The translations under genes and the position numbers were made by a program. From Chaetoderma sp. LZ-2023a (taxonomy: Eukaryota > Mollusca > Caudofoveata > Chaetodermatida > Chaetodermatidae), in contig CM067373.1 of NCBI GenBank assembly GCA_034401795.1, positions 35,933,443 through 35,997,442 on the forward strand: 64,000 bases of DNA, given 5' to 3'. Positions 46,701-59,500 of the stretch are shown piece after piece. How positions within the stretch are numbered: the first letter of the stretch is position 1; every line of letters begins with the position of its first letter. A model generated the notes under the pieces. That model was not told where the DNA came from, ran no database searches, and worked only from the letters and a program-made list of their open reading frames with translations.

Positions 46701-49700
46701 ACTGACCAGCTGGTCTGTCTTGCTTTGAAGATATCCTTCCGAATGATTCATGCACATTCAAAGATGTTTTTCATGTCCTGTTCAAATGATAGACTGCCTT
46801 TGTCTTTGAGAATTACACTATCTTTTGTTCCTTTGGAGCATATTCATTCACATTCTCTGGAATAGGGACGAGAGAATTCTACATTGTGGATACTAGCACA
46901 TATTTTCTTCTTTGTTTTGTATTACCGGTACTCTATCAGAACATTCACTGCATCCTTTGGAAGCCCCTATATGCTTTAGTTGCGTCATCCAATGGAATAA
47001 TGTTACTATCTGTAAGAAGTCATGTAGCATGTTGACGAATTCAATATCTGTTGGTATTTCTCTCTGTCTGGTCTCGTTTATTACACGTGTCCTTATCGTC
47101 CTTGTTCGTATAATGATGTACATATTTCACATAGCAGTACCAATGATATTTTACATCAATGGCTCGAGCATCATTAGGGGATATAGGCTGTAGTCTAACC
47201 TTCCATTCTTCATTGTCACCAATATCCTGTATCTTTCTCCCAACATCTAAGGACCATACCTCGTGTAGCTCATCGTTATCATTGTTCACACCACAGAAGA
47301 CACAAATTATTGTCATACGGAGTGCTAGAGGATCTTGTAAATGGCTTTTTCTGAACATGATGGCAGATCCTAAGAGATCTTAGTTTGACACGATTGGGGA
47401 TGGCCCATTGAAGCTGTAAGCGCGAAAAAAGCGTCTATTTCCGACGCTTTTCTCATGCCGATGTTTTGGCTGTTGAATTTTTGTCTTGGTGTACAGCTTC
47501 TTGAAAGCACTCACGATGCCATATTGCTCCAAGTTCTTTAAGTTCTGATTCTGTTATTTGTCCAGGTCTACTTCAGATAGGTAGATAACCTGGATCACCA
47601 TACTGTGCTCTTTCATGAACACATGACAGAATCTTGTCATATGAAACAGGGTTTGACACCAGGTAGCCGACACTTGATACAAAGTTAGTAGTGTGTCTTT
47701 AAATTGACACAGATAAGTTTCACATTCGCCATTGCACAGCTATTTTATCTTGCTCTGTGACCTGTTGAAAACAATATCTAAATCTTAAGGTATGTGTAAA
47801 AAATAGATTGAAAATCCTGGATAATCGAATCCATGATGCTCGCAGCAGGAATGATGCAGCGTTATTCATATAGGTTACCATATGATAAAGCTGAATCATT
47901 ACGGGGGCGACTCACCATTTGGAAAAATACCACATTTGGAAGTAGATAGGTGCATAGAAAATGCTCTGGCGATCATTCTGATATGCAACATGATATGCTT
48001 CAGAGATGAATGGGAAATGTTATGAATCGCCAGTTTTAGAAATAATAGTAATTTTGGTCATCTAAAAACGTCGAAAAATTACATTTAGACCAGAAAGAAA
48101 AATTGGCACCAACATTTTTTGTGAGCAGGGGTTTGTTCTGATTCTAAAAACACTTGGTGCCAACAATTTTCAAAAAAATCCAACATCACTACATACGCCC
48201 CAGTACTATCCAGTAAAACTTGAATATTTTTTTAATTAATTTGACTGGAAAAGCCATTGCTCCCTAAGGCTTGGGGGTCAAATTAATTTCAAAATATTCA
48301 ACAAAATAAGTTTTATATCATAAAGAATATACTTTTTCCAGGATTTATGGGTGAAAGGGTTAAGAGACCACCTTCCTTAAAGACTATTTTCTTCATTTGC
48401 TAAATCCAATTAACCAATGTGTTTGACCCTTTGTTAAGAAACCAGACATGCCTTCCTGCTTTGTTAACATGGCTGCCAAAGGGAGAGAACAAGAAGTTAA
48501 CGCCTTGCCTTCGATCTCTGGACTTTCACTGCGCACTCAGTTATGTCCGAGATCCTGTCCGATGGCTGCCAATCTGCCATCCCAGTTCTGGTGAGGGACA
48601 GCGCCAAGGTGTTCCACCCTATGGAGACACCAATGTCGGAACCAGGACCCAGCCGTCCACATTCCCTCGTCATTGTGTGACTGAACCCAGCCCACGCTTG
48701 GGACCAGCAAACAAGAAAAGACGCCTGCACAATAGTTCAGAAGACCTGACCATGCACATGGACACTGCCAGACCGGTACCATATGCACAGGCGTGTGTCT
48801 TATGACACACCTGTGTCAAGACATAAACCTCCAGGGACACTAGATATGAGGTCCTATCATCAGATCATGATGATGACAACAGCAGACCTTGGAGAAGATC
48901 CCAGGAATCACATTGGATACATCAACTACACTGTATGGAACTGCAAGGCATCAACAATGCAGGATAGGGGGGTGTTTTTAATGCTGAACCCCCGGCATAA
49001 CATAGTTATCACCCCCTTTATTAAGAAACCAGCTGCCATAAGAGACTGCCTTCTAATTCTCACTTGGGTGCTGTCTTATTGTTCAAAAGCAGCGTTGCAA
49101 AAGCTGTCCACTGATTGTTGTCAATGTCTCGAAAACTAAACCATTTGACCGAGTCATTGAAAGTGGCACTGATTGATGTAAAACTCAATAAAGATTAGTT
49201 GAGGTGCCAATGTTCCGGGTGAGAGCATCGTCCTATTGCATGATCCTCGCCCTCTGTCTATGTTCCCGTATCGAGTACCGTGCTTGCACGCCTTTGATGT
49301 TTGGGCTAAGTTCACGAAGTTTCATACATATTAATGAACTGGGGTCAGTCAACTTGCACCAATGAGATTGCTCGATAAGAAATCAGGAAGTAAACAAATT
49401 TACACATGTGCGTAAACCAAACTAGCGGTTTTTGTTACCGAAAACCAATTTACACATTTTCTGTTCCTCAGATAACTTGTTTAGAGCAAAACTATTGCAA
49501 ACTTTTGCAAATGTCTCTCCAGATCGACGACGTTGCGATCGCCGTTGTTTTTGTGATTGTAAATTAGGTCACCAGACGAACTCTCGCCTGTCGCGTGAAG
49601 TAGGCAGAAATCTGATTGGCTACCTCCAACCCACTAGCGTAATGTTACTTCACATAGTGGGAAATCACAGGTCTGCAAGTACGGCCTCGAACAGCGTAGC

Positions 49701-50566
49701 TATGTGAGTGGGCGTATGTTGGTACGATGGGTGAGAGATACATGCCTTGTTGTAAGGAGTTACAGAGCAAGTTCGAGTTTCGCATTTTCGTACATTTTTA
49801 GCTCACCTGGCCAGAATGGCCAAGTGAGCTTATGGCATGGCAACCTGGCGTTCGGCCATCCATCAACTTTTGCTTAAAAATGGTACTCCTCATTAACCAC
49901 TTGGCGGATTTCAACCGGATTTGGCTGGAAAGACCCTATGGGGGTAGGCTTCAGAACTCTTATACAGAATTTTGATTGCTCAATTTTTTCCGTGACCATC
50001 TTGAATTTTAGAAAAATTGCAAGAAATCGTTTAAAATGCTACTCCTCATTAACTGCTTGGACAATTTCAACCAGACTTAGCTGGGATGATAGTACGCTGG
50101 GCTGTTTCAGAACTTGTGTACAGAATTTTGATTGGTCAATGTTTCTGGCGGCCATCTTTGATTTTCTGAAAATTTCTGGAAATCACTTAAAAGCCTACTC
50201 ATTAACCACTGGGCCAATTTCAATGCAACTTGAATGAAAGAACCCTAGCATGGTATCCTTCAGACATATATACAGAATTTTGATTGGTCAATTTTTCCGC
50301 AAACCATCTTGGATTTTCTGAAAAATGTCGGGAAATCATTTAAAACGCTACTCCTCATTAACTGCTTAAGCAATTTCAACCAGACTTGGCTGGAAGGATA
50401 CACAGGCTGGTAGATTTCAGAATTTGTATACAGAATTTTGATTGGTCCATTTTTCTGGTGGCCATTTTGGATTTTCTGAAAATTTTGGCACGGCTACTCA
50501 TTAACCGCTTGAACGAGTTCAAGCAAACTCGGCTGGAAGGACCCTAAAGTGCTATGCTTCAGAGCT

Positions 50567-50599
<33 letters not shown>

Positions 50600-53500
50600 A
50601 TTTTGATTGGTCAATTTATTCGGTGGCCATCTTGAATTTTCCGAAAAAATGGCTGAAAGTCGTCTACTCATTAACTACTTGGGCGATTTCAACCAGATTG
50701 GCTGGAATGAGCCTAGGGCGGTAGGCTTTAGATGTTGCATATAGAATTTTGATTGGTCAATTTTTCCGGTGACCATTTTGGATTTTCTGAATATTTTGGG
50801 AAATCAATTAAAAGGCTACTCATTAACTGCCTTACCGATTTCAACCAAACTCAGCTGGAAGAACCCTAGGCCCGTATGCTTCAGAACTTGTATACAGAAT
50901 TTTGATGGTGGCCATCTTGGGTTTTCCGATAAATGGGAATTCATATAAAATGCTACTCATTAATTGCTTGGACAATTTCAACCAATTTTGGCTGGAAGGT
51001 TCTTATTGTCGTACCCTCTAGAAATTCTATTCAGAATTTCGATAGATCAATGTTTTGGCAGAAATCTCTGATTTTCTGAAAGTTTTCCGGAACCATTAAA
51101 ACGGTACTCCTTCCTTCAATCAGTAACCTGATTTCAACAAAACTTGGGTGGAATGATCCTATGATGGTAGGCTTCAAGATATTAAATGAGTCATGATTGG
51201 GCAATCTTTTGGTGGCCATCTTGGATTTTTCGAAAATCATCCATCATGTCTATTTAAATGCAAATGGTTAAATGATAGGGAGTTACAGAGCAAGTTCGAG
51301 TTTCAGATATTTTCATGGAGTTATGCCCCCTTTCAACATGAAATATGAAAAATATTGCTTTTCCACACTGCAGTCCTTCCAAGATATTCAGCTGAGAATT
51401 GGTACATTGCTTTGTTATGAGAAACTACAGAGCAGGTTCGAGTTTCAGGTGACCGTGTTTGCATCAATTTTTTTATGTAGTTATGTCCCCTTTCGACTTA
51501 TGAAATACGAAAAATATAATTTTTCTGCACTACTCCGCACTCCTTCAACCCTCCCAAGCCACTTTGAAAATAAGGGAAAACCTTGAAAATGAGTTCCTTT
51601 TTTCAGTCAGGGAAAATTTGGGGAATTTGAAGAAACCACCAGAAATCAGAGAAAACTCAGGGAATTTTACAGTGACCCCCCTTTCGACATGAAATATCAG
51701 TTTTCCACACACTTTTTGCACTCCAAGGTATTCAACTGAGAATTGGTAGGTTGCCTTATTATAGGGAGTTACAGGGCAAGTTCGAGTTTCAAACATTTTC
51801 GCCAATTTTTCATGGAATTATGTCCCCTTTCGACATGAAATACAAAAATAGTTTTCCAGACTTTTTCGTTCTCCTTCACCATCTTCAACTTAAACTTGGT
51901 ATACTTCTTTGTTATGAGAAGTTACAGGTTAAGTTCGAGTTTCCGCTGCTTCTGTCAATTTTTAAGAGTTTTCTGCTATCAATCGCCAGAGATTTATATC
52001 ACCAGGCAGACGACGTATTACAAAGCAATACTGACAGAATGCTTGTTCTTGTTTCTTACTCAGCTGGTTCAGGCGGCGGGTATGGCCGACAGCAGCAGCA
52101 GCAGCAACAGCAACAACAACAACAAAGTGGCTATGGAGTTCGCTCGCCTGGCGGTGCTACTGGCGGTTATGGTGGTTATGATGAATATGACGGTTATGGT
52201 GGACGAGGTGGTTATGGTGGTGGTGGTGCCGTTGGCGGTGGAATGGTGAGTTGATTTCATTTGAGTGGTGTACATATGCCATAGTAATCTTAACCCTTTA
52301 ACCCTCAAATTTGTTCAAGAAAATTTTGATTTTCTCATAGAAAATGTCCACTTTGCAGACCAAGAGAGTATTTTTGAAAATTTACCACTGGAATGACTGG
52401 CTCGGTTATCAAGCCAGTCATTCCAGTTGTAAATTTTCAAAAATAGTCTTCTCTTAGTCTGCAAATGGACATTTCTCAAGACTACTTCTAAAGCCGTTTT
52501 TAGCTGATATAAGCGTTAAACGGTTAACCATCTAATGATTACGTTGTCTAAATACAGCCTCTGCTGTCATATTGCTAAATGTCCATTTGCGCGATAGAAG
52601 ACTATTTTGAAAAAATTAGCATAGGAATAACTAACTCGATAACCGAGCCATTCATTACAGTGGTATATTTTTGAAAATAGTTTTCTCTTGTCTGCATATG
52701 GGTATTAAAGAATGAAGTTCTTTGACTATTACAATGTTACATATATATGTGGGCTATTGTATACCCTAAATGTAATAGGCAAATTTCTGTACCTGTAGCT
52801 TCTTAATAATGCAGGTGTGATGCAGTGGCCAATGGAAGATGATTTTTAGCTCACCCGGCCCTAGTGAGCTTATGCCATGGCGACTGTCAGTCATCCGTCC
52901 GTCAACCTTTGCTTTAAAACACTACTACTCATTAACCTCTTGGACGATTTCAACCAAATTTAGCTGGAGTACCCTATGGTCGTAGGTTCCAGAACTTCCA
53001 TTCGGAATTTTGATTCGTCAATTTTTAGCTTTCAGACCAGGTGAGCTTATGTCGTGGCGACCTTCCGTCGTCTGTCCGTCCGTCCACTTTTCCTTTAAAC
53101 CGCTTCTCAAGAACTGCTGGGCCAATTTCAATTATATTTGGCAGGAAGCATCCTTATGGCATAGGGATCCAAGTTTGTTCAAATGAAGCCGATCGGCCAA
53201 TTAAGCCAGCGGCCATCTTGGATTTTGGCCAATTTTTAGAAACGTCTAAAAATCTTCCGAAACCGCTTGAAGGATTGAAGGAAACCTCATTAAATATGAT
53301 CTAGGGCATGAGCTCAACCAACTTTGTTCAAGGGAACTTAATTGGTCAAATAGTTTGGCGGCCATCTTGGTTGACCTAGTTTTAGCGAAAATAACTTCTC
53401 CAGAACCGCTGAAGGGATCAGGCGGGAATTTGGCAGCTATGATTAGAGACTAAGGGCCAGTAAAGTTTGTTCAGGAGAAGTTGATCCGTCAAAAAACATG

Positions 53501-56500
53501 GCCGCCGTGGGCCAATCAAAATATAACATGTTTGGTGGCCATATTGGATTTTTTTATTTGATTGATTTTGAGGCCGAAATTGGTTTTATATATGTTTTTG
53601 GGTATTCTGATCTCAAATTTGCAATTTTCGAAACTGTCGGAAAAACGGTTTGGCAGCCATCTTGGATCATTTTCCCGCCAAAAGCTCCCATACTAAAGCA
53701 ATGGGAAGTTTAAAATATCTTAAGAACTACTGGCCCGATTTCAATTATATTTGGCATGAAGCATCCTTAAGGCATAGAGATTCAAGTTTGTTCAAACGAA
53801 CCCAATCGGCCAATTTGCGCGGCGACCATCTTGGATTTCGGCCAATTTTTAGAAATGTCTTTAAAAATCTCTCAAACCGTTTGAGGGATCGATTCAGAAC
53901 TCACAAAATATGATCTAGGCTAAGAGCTGAATCAAGTTTGTTCAAGGGAACTTGATTGACCAAATGGTTCAGCGGCCATCTTGGATGACCTAGTTTTCAC
54001 AGAATGACTTCCCCAGAACCGCTGAAGTAATCAGGCCGAAATTTGTGATATATAATTAGCAACTAAGGGCGATTAATGTTTGTTCAAGAGAAGTTGATTC
54101 CTCAAAAGACATGGCCGCGGTGGACCAATTAAATTATAGTGTTTGGTAGCCATTATTTGACAGATTTTGAGGCTGAAATTCGGTTTATATGTGTTTTTGG
54201 GCATTCTGATATCAAAATTGCAATTTTCGAAACAGTTGGATAAACGGTTTTGCAGCCATTTTGGATCATTTCCCCGCCAAAAGCTCCCATACTAAAGCCA
54301 ATGGGAAATTTAAAATGTCTTCTCGAGAACTACTGGGCTGATTTGAAATATATTTGGCAGGAAGCATCCTTATGGCATAGAGATTTCATTTTGTTCAAAC
54401 GAAGCCGATCGGCCAATTTGGTCGATGGCCATCTTGGATTTCGGCCAATTTTTTGTCTAAAAAAATCTGCTTTAAACCCGTTTGAGGGATCAATTCAGAC
54501 CTCATGTAATATGATCTAGGGCAAAGCTCACTCAAGTTTGTTCAATGGAACTTGATTGACCAAATGGTTCAGTGGCCATCTTGGATGACCTCGTTTTCGC
54601 AAAAACAACTTCTTCCCCAGAACCGCTGAAGCGATCAGGCGGAAATTTGCAATATATGATTAGGGACTAAAGGCCATTAAAGTTTGTTCAAGGGAAGTTG
54701 ATCCGTCAAAAAAACTGGCTGCTGTGGGCCTATCAATATATAACGTGTTTGGTGGCCATATTGGATTTTTTTATTTGATTGATTTTGAGGCAGAAATTGG
54801 TTCTATGTATGTTTGTGCGTATTGTGATTTTGTGCATATTGTGATTTCAAATTTGCCATTTTCAAGACTGTCAGATAAATGGTTTAGCGGCCATTTTGGA
54901 TCTTTTAACCACCAAAATCTCCCATACTCAAGCAATGGGAAATTTAAAATGGATTTTCGCGACATCTTTGATTTTGGTCGAGTTTTAGGAATGTCTTCTC
55001 CAAAAGCGTTTGGGGGATCAATTCAAAACGCATGAAATATCATCTAGGACAAGAGCTGCACCAAGTTTGTTCAAGGTAACTTAATTGGCCAAATGGTTTG
55101 GCGGCCATCTTGGATAACCTATTTTTTGGCAAAACAACTCCAGAACCACTGAGCGGATTGGGCCGAAATTTGGGAGATATGATTAGGTACTGAGTGCCAT
55201 TAAAGTTTGTTCACGGGAAGGAGCTTAGTCAGAAACATGGCAGAAGTGGACCAATCAAAATGTAGCGTGTTTGGCGGCCATATTGGACTTGCAAAAATGT
55301 CCACAAACTCATTTGGATGCCTACTAAACCACCAACCAACAATTTTGACAAAAATGCACAGTGCTCCAGGTGAGCGACACAGGCCCCTTGGGCCTCTTGT
55401 TTGGGTGGAAATCTTAGATTTTATGAAAAATGTACCGGAAATTGTCAAAACATTGCTTCTCAATAGTCGCTTGACATATTTCAACCAAATTTGGCTAGAA
55501 CGACCCTATCATGGTTGAGTCTAGAACTTATATTCAGAATTTTGATTGGTAATCTTTTGGGGTGGCCATATTGGATTTTCTGAAAATTATCCATCATATC
55601 TATTTAAATGCAAATGGTTCAAATGCTAATGGGCCAGGTGAGTGCCACATGCCCCTGGGCCTCATGTTCTGTTAGACAGGTGAACTCTCATACAGGTTTA
55701 CGCTTGTATAATCTCATCATATCACTTCGCATAGATTATGCAATCACTTCGCATAGATTATGTGATCACTTCGCATAGATTACGCGAAAAATATTCTTTT
55801 CAACTTGCTAGTGATCAAAAGGGGAATGAATACATGTGGTTAACCTGTACATGCAGTTATTTAAAATAATCACTCATTTCAATAAAGAGAAGCCTCAAAG
55901 GTAATACGATATCCTGTTCATGTGATTTTGTTATAGCAATGCCTATAGCAAATAAAGACTGACATATCTTGTACTCTCCAGATGGGTGAATATCAGGATC
56001 GTGGAATGGGTGGTATGCAGTCACGGTCACCGATGAGTGGTTCTGGGTATATGGATATTGGAGGCGGCGGCGGCGGCTCACAGGGCAGTGTGATTATGAT
56101 CTATGGCCTAAATCCAGAGACCATGAATTGTGACCGCCTCTTCAATGTCTTCTGTCTCTATGGCAACATTGTCAAGGTAACGATTAAATTATCATATCAA
56201 CAATATGTTCTAATGCCGATACTGGGGTGTCAGTCCAGAATGATATTTGTGAGGTAGTACAACCAGGGGCTTGTGCTGGACATTTATGTGGCAGTTCAAC
56301 CAGGGGCGTGTGCTGGACATTTGTGTGGCAGTACAACCTGGTACTTGTGCTGGACATTTATGTGGCAGTACAACCAGGGGCTTCAGAGTTGATCAAGCTA
56401 ACCATAAAATTATGGAATTCTAATTCCCTAAAATGGCATAAGAAGCATTATCTGGCCTATTTCACTGATATTTTAGAAAGCTCCTTGACAAACTTTGTAA

Positions 56501-59500
56501 ATGATTTCAAAACAGTGTCATGAAATAAATGAAGAAAGTGTAATGGAAGAGTTATGGTTGCTCACCCACAGTGTAGGAGTTACCAATCTGCGTGATTAAA
56601 TGCGGAAAAGTTAGTTTAGTCTATTGTGCTGATCAGAATTATTGAGTGGTGACCAATCCAATCCAGTGCCAACAAGTGTAGGCAGAACACTGGATCCTAG
56701 AGGTTCTTATCTTGCTTCAATCACTAGAATGTTATGCATTGTGATCTGTCAGAGGGCAGGGTTTCATGTGCGCACCCCGCACACACCCTTATGCCATTTT
56801 GTCGATTGATGTGAAACTGAAACTTCATCTTTGGCATGAGTTGAACCAAGCTTGTTGAACAGAAACTGATTGGTTAATTCGTCTGGTTAACAATCAAATG
56901 GGTCCGGAAGTATGGCATCATTTAACAAGCCTATGTTCTTGTCCATTAAATTGAAGAGGGTATTTAAAACCTTTGATCCTTAAATTTAGATTTTTAATTT
57001 CTCAGAAAATATCCATTTGCAGACCAAGAGACTACTTTTGAAAATTTATCACTAGAGTGACCGACTCTGTTAGTGAATAGGTCATACCAGTGGTAAATTT
57101 TCAAAAAGTCTTAGTATACAAATGGACATTTCTCAAGACCAGTGCAGACGTTGTTTTGACAAGCTTGAGCGTTAACGTGTTAGAGATCTTTCACAACCTT
57201 AACCCTTTAACCCTTAAATTTATTCAAGAGAATTTCAATTTTCTCATACAAAATGTCCATGTGCAGACCAAGAGAAGACTATTTTTTGAAAATTTGCCAC
57301 GAATGACTAGCTCAATTATCGAGCCAGTGAATCCAGTGGTAAATTTTCTTGTGGTCTGTAAATGGACATTTCTCAAGACCACTACAGAAGCCTTTTTTTG
57401 GCTGATATGAGTGTTAAAGGGTTAACATACATATTGCTTAATTGTGGTCGAGACCTTAGATTGATTTTTGTCCACTTGTCTTATTGTAGCCACAAATGGA
57501 AATGAATATTCAAATTATTACTACATGTGCACAGTATTTGCGTGATACCTGAAGCAATCGTCACCAAGCTTGCCATGTATCTTGCAATTGAGCGACCTTA
57601 TTAATATTAGTCCCCCGATATAGCTGACAGGGACTATCGAAACAGGTCCCGGTACGTGGATATATATTGTAAATGGGTCCCCGTGTACATAAAAATGCAT
57701 TGCATCCACGTTCTTAAAATATTAAAATCATTGCTTTCCGCTTGATTACTTCAGTTAGCATGCATGTATTCGGTTCAAATTTTAGAAATACATGCCTCGA
57801 CATGAGATCTTAATTGGGATTGTGTACGGCCTAAATCTGGCTATAAATGTCAGGGTTATCCACTTAATGAAAAATCTCAACATTTTGTGTCTCGATAACT
57901 TCAAGCCTGTATTGATTTTGTTCAAATTTCGAGCGTACTTGCCTCTGCTTAAGAAAAGTCTGGCTGTAATCACCTGAGTTATTGTCCTTGATTTCATGAA
58001 AGATTGAGAAATTGCGCAATATTTGGATTAAAAATTGTCGTTTTGTTACAACACCTGGTTTGGGGGAAGCGTGACCAGAACTTGTCTTGAACTTATTGAT
58101 TATTATTATTAATATAGCGGGCGCTATCGCATAGTAACGCAATTGTACATGGCGATTAATGCGAGTGTATGAACTCAAATGAAAGTAAACATCGCTTGAC
58201 ATCATTATCGGGCTTCAAATACTCTATAACAGCTCGCCCCTGACGTCATCGTCAGGCCTCAAATACACCATAACGGCCTGCCTATGACGTTATTGACGAT
58301 CTCAAATACTCAATAGCGCCCTCCCCCATTCGTTCTTCAGAAATCGCCCGACTACCATAGGAGGTCGAGAAAAGTATCAGTACGTAGTTATCATTTCATG
58401 TTTAGAACGAAACCGACCGTTACACAATTTGGCAACACGGAATCCCTGGTAACCGTTTCTATAGAAATCACGTGATCCGTGACAGAATTTTGACAGCTGC
58501 AGACGCCGTTTAATTTGATCAGAAAGTTAGTTAGTTTACGAAATGGATAAGCTGTGCAATGAAATTATCACATTTGATTTAAATTTCGATGTTCCTGTGG
58601 TCAGTGTGGATAGTGGTGATGAGGACGACAATACTAGAAATAGTCAGAACTCGGAACTAAATGATCGTCAACTTGACGATATGGTAACCGAATCTAAATC
58701 AAGCAGTACAATACGTTCTACAAACTGGGGTGTGACGAGTTTTCGTGAGTGGTGTGACAAACGAAACAAGGTAATCGATTTAGACAGCATTGACATCCAG
58801 GAGCTGAGCATGGAATTGCGTGACTTATGCGCCGAAGTGAAAGGCAAGAATGGCCAAATGTTAACCCCTAGTGCTTTGACGGGGATTCGTGCAGCGATGC
58901 ATCAGCATTTAACATCACCGCCCCTGTCACGTGACATCAACATTATCAATGACACGGAATTTACGACCGCAAACCTAATGTTCATAGCAAAATGCAAACT
59001 GTCTTAAAAATGTGGCCATCAAAAACCAAAGCATAAATCTGCAATAGCTAAGGTGACATAGACAAACAGTCAGTGTACTTCTCGCAGTTCAGAACGGTCC
59101 CGACAGTGCTACTAGAGTATGTATGGTTCGCTCTGTGTTACTATTTTGGTAGGCGTGGACGCGAGGGCTGGAGAGAGCTCACTAAGACGTCGTTCGAGGC
59201 TAAAATTGATGACATGGGTCGGGAATATATCACTTTTGCGGTAACAGAACAAACAAAAAACCTCCAAGGTGGACATTGACAATGTGAACGAGACTATTCT
59301 GACCAAAGAATGTACGAGCGTTCAGGCAATTTAAACCTGGTCGAAGCATTCAAACTATATGTTAGCAAACTAAATCTAAAATGTGGGGCCCTTTTCCAAA
59401 CAGCGTATCAATCATATGCTGCCGATGGTTCATGGTACAAAAATGAACCTATGGGTAAAAACATGTTGTCACAGATCATGCAACGTATATCTACAAAGGC

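Larger units (their letters stand above)
42800..47650 (-). pseudogene. Decayed antisense copy of an unnamed multi-copy invertebrate gene family
   Basis: Read 47650 to 42800 on the minus strand, pieces of one large protein follow in order. They are: IWHRECFQE (about 47520); SHLQDPLALRMTIICVFCG with DVKYHWYCYVKYVHH (47358-47041); a middle part at 46865-46600; ANGWSILVNVFQHAQQIS (44729-44343); FHNVTCALRAIGSSIEG and AWIESGIYGSATVRQLL (44350-44099); REGNWLLHLTSLEQLCGYFF and IPEYI (44017-43790); TADVWEMFIHANFCVNK then GVDHALEQVTETLKVLGG (43780-43600); LLNETDPFSFDAKDLINI (43504-43313); IDRMAIVQQLG and FYHYDLPMTLKQ (42997-42809). I recognise this order from large uncharacterised proteins repeated in mollusc and cnidarian genomes; the function is not known to me. 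Several frameshifts occur, for example near 44350 where WLFS and GEFHNV are out of phase. It lies inside an hnRNP L intron on the opposite strand. Confidence 0.7.

Noticed and set aside
46626..46865. Plus-strand 79-codon frame
   Set aside because: The opposite strand reads as part of the antisense family pseudogene, so this is a shadow.
53041..55518. Chain of 60-105-codon frames with similar sequences (LDFGQFLETSK-type)
   Set aside because: They are translations of family C modules, present on both strands and in several frames.
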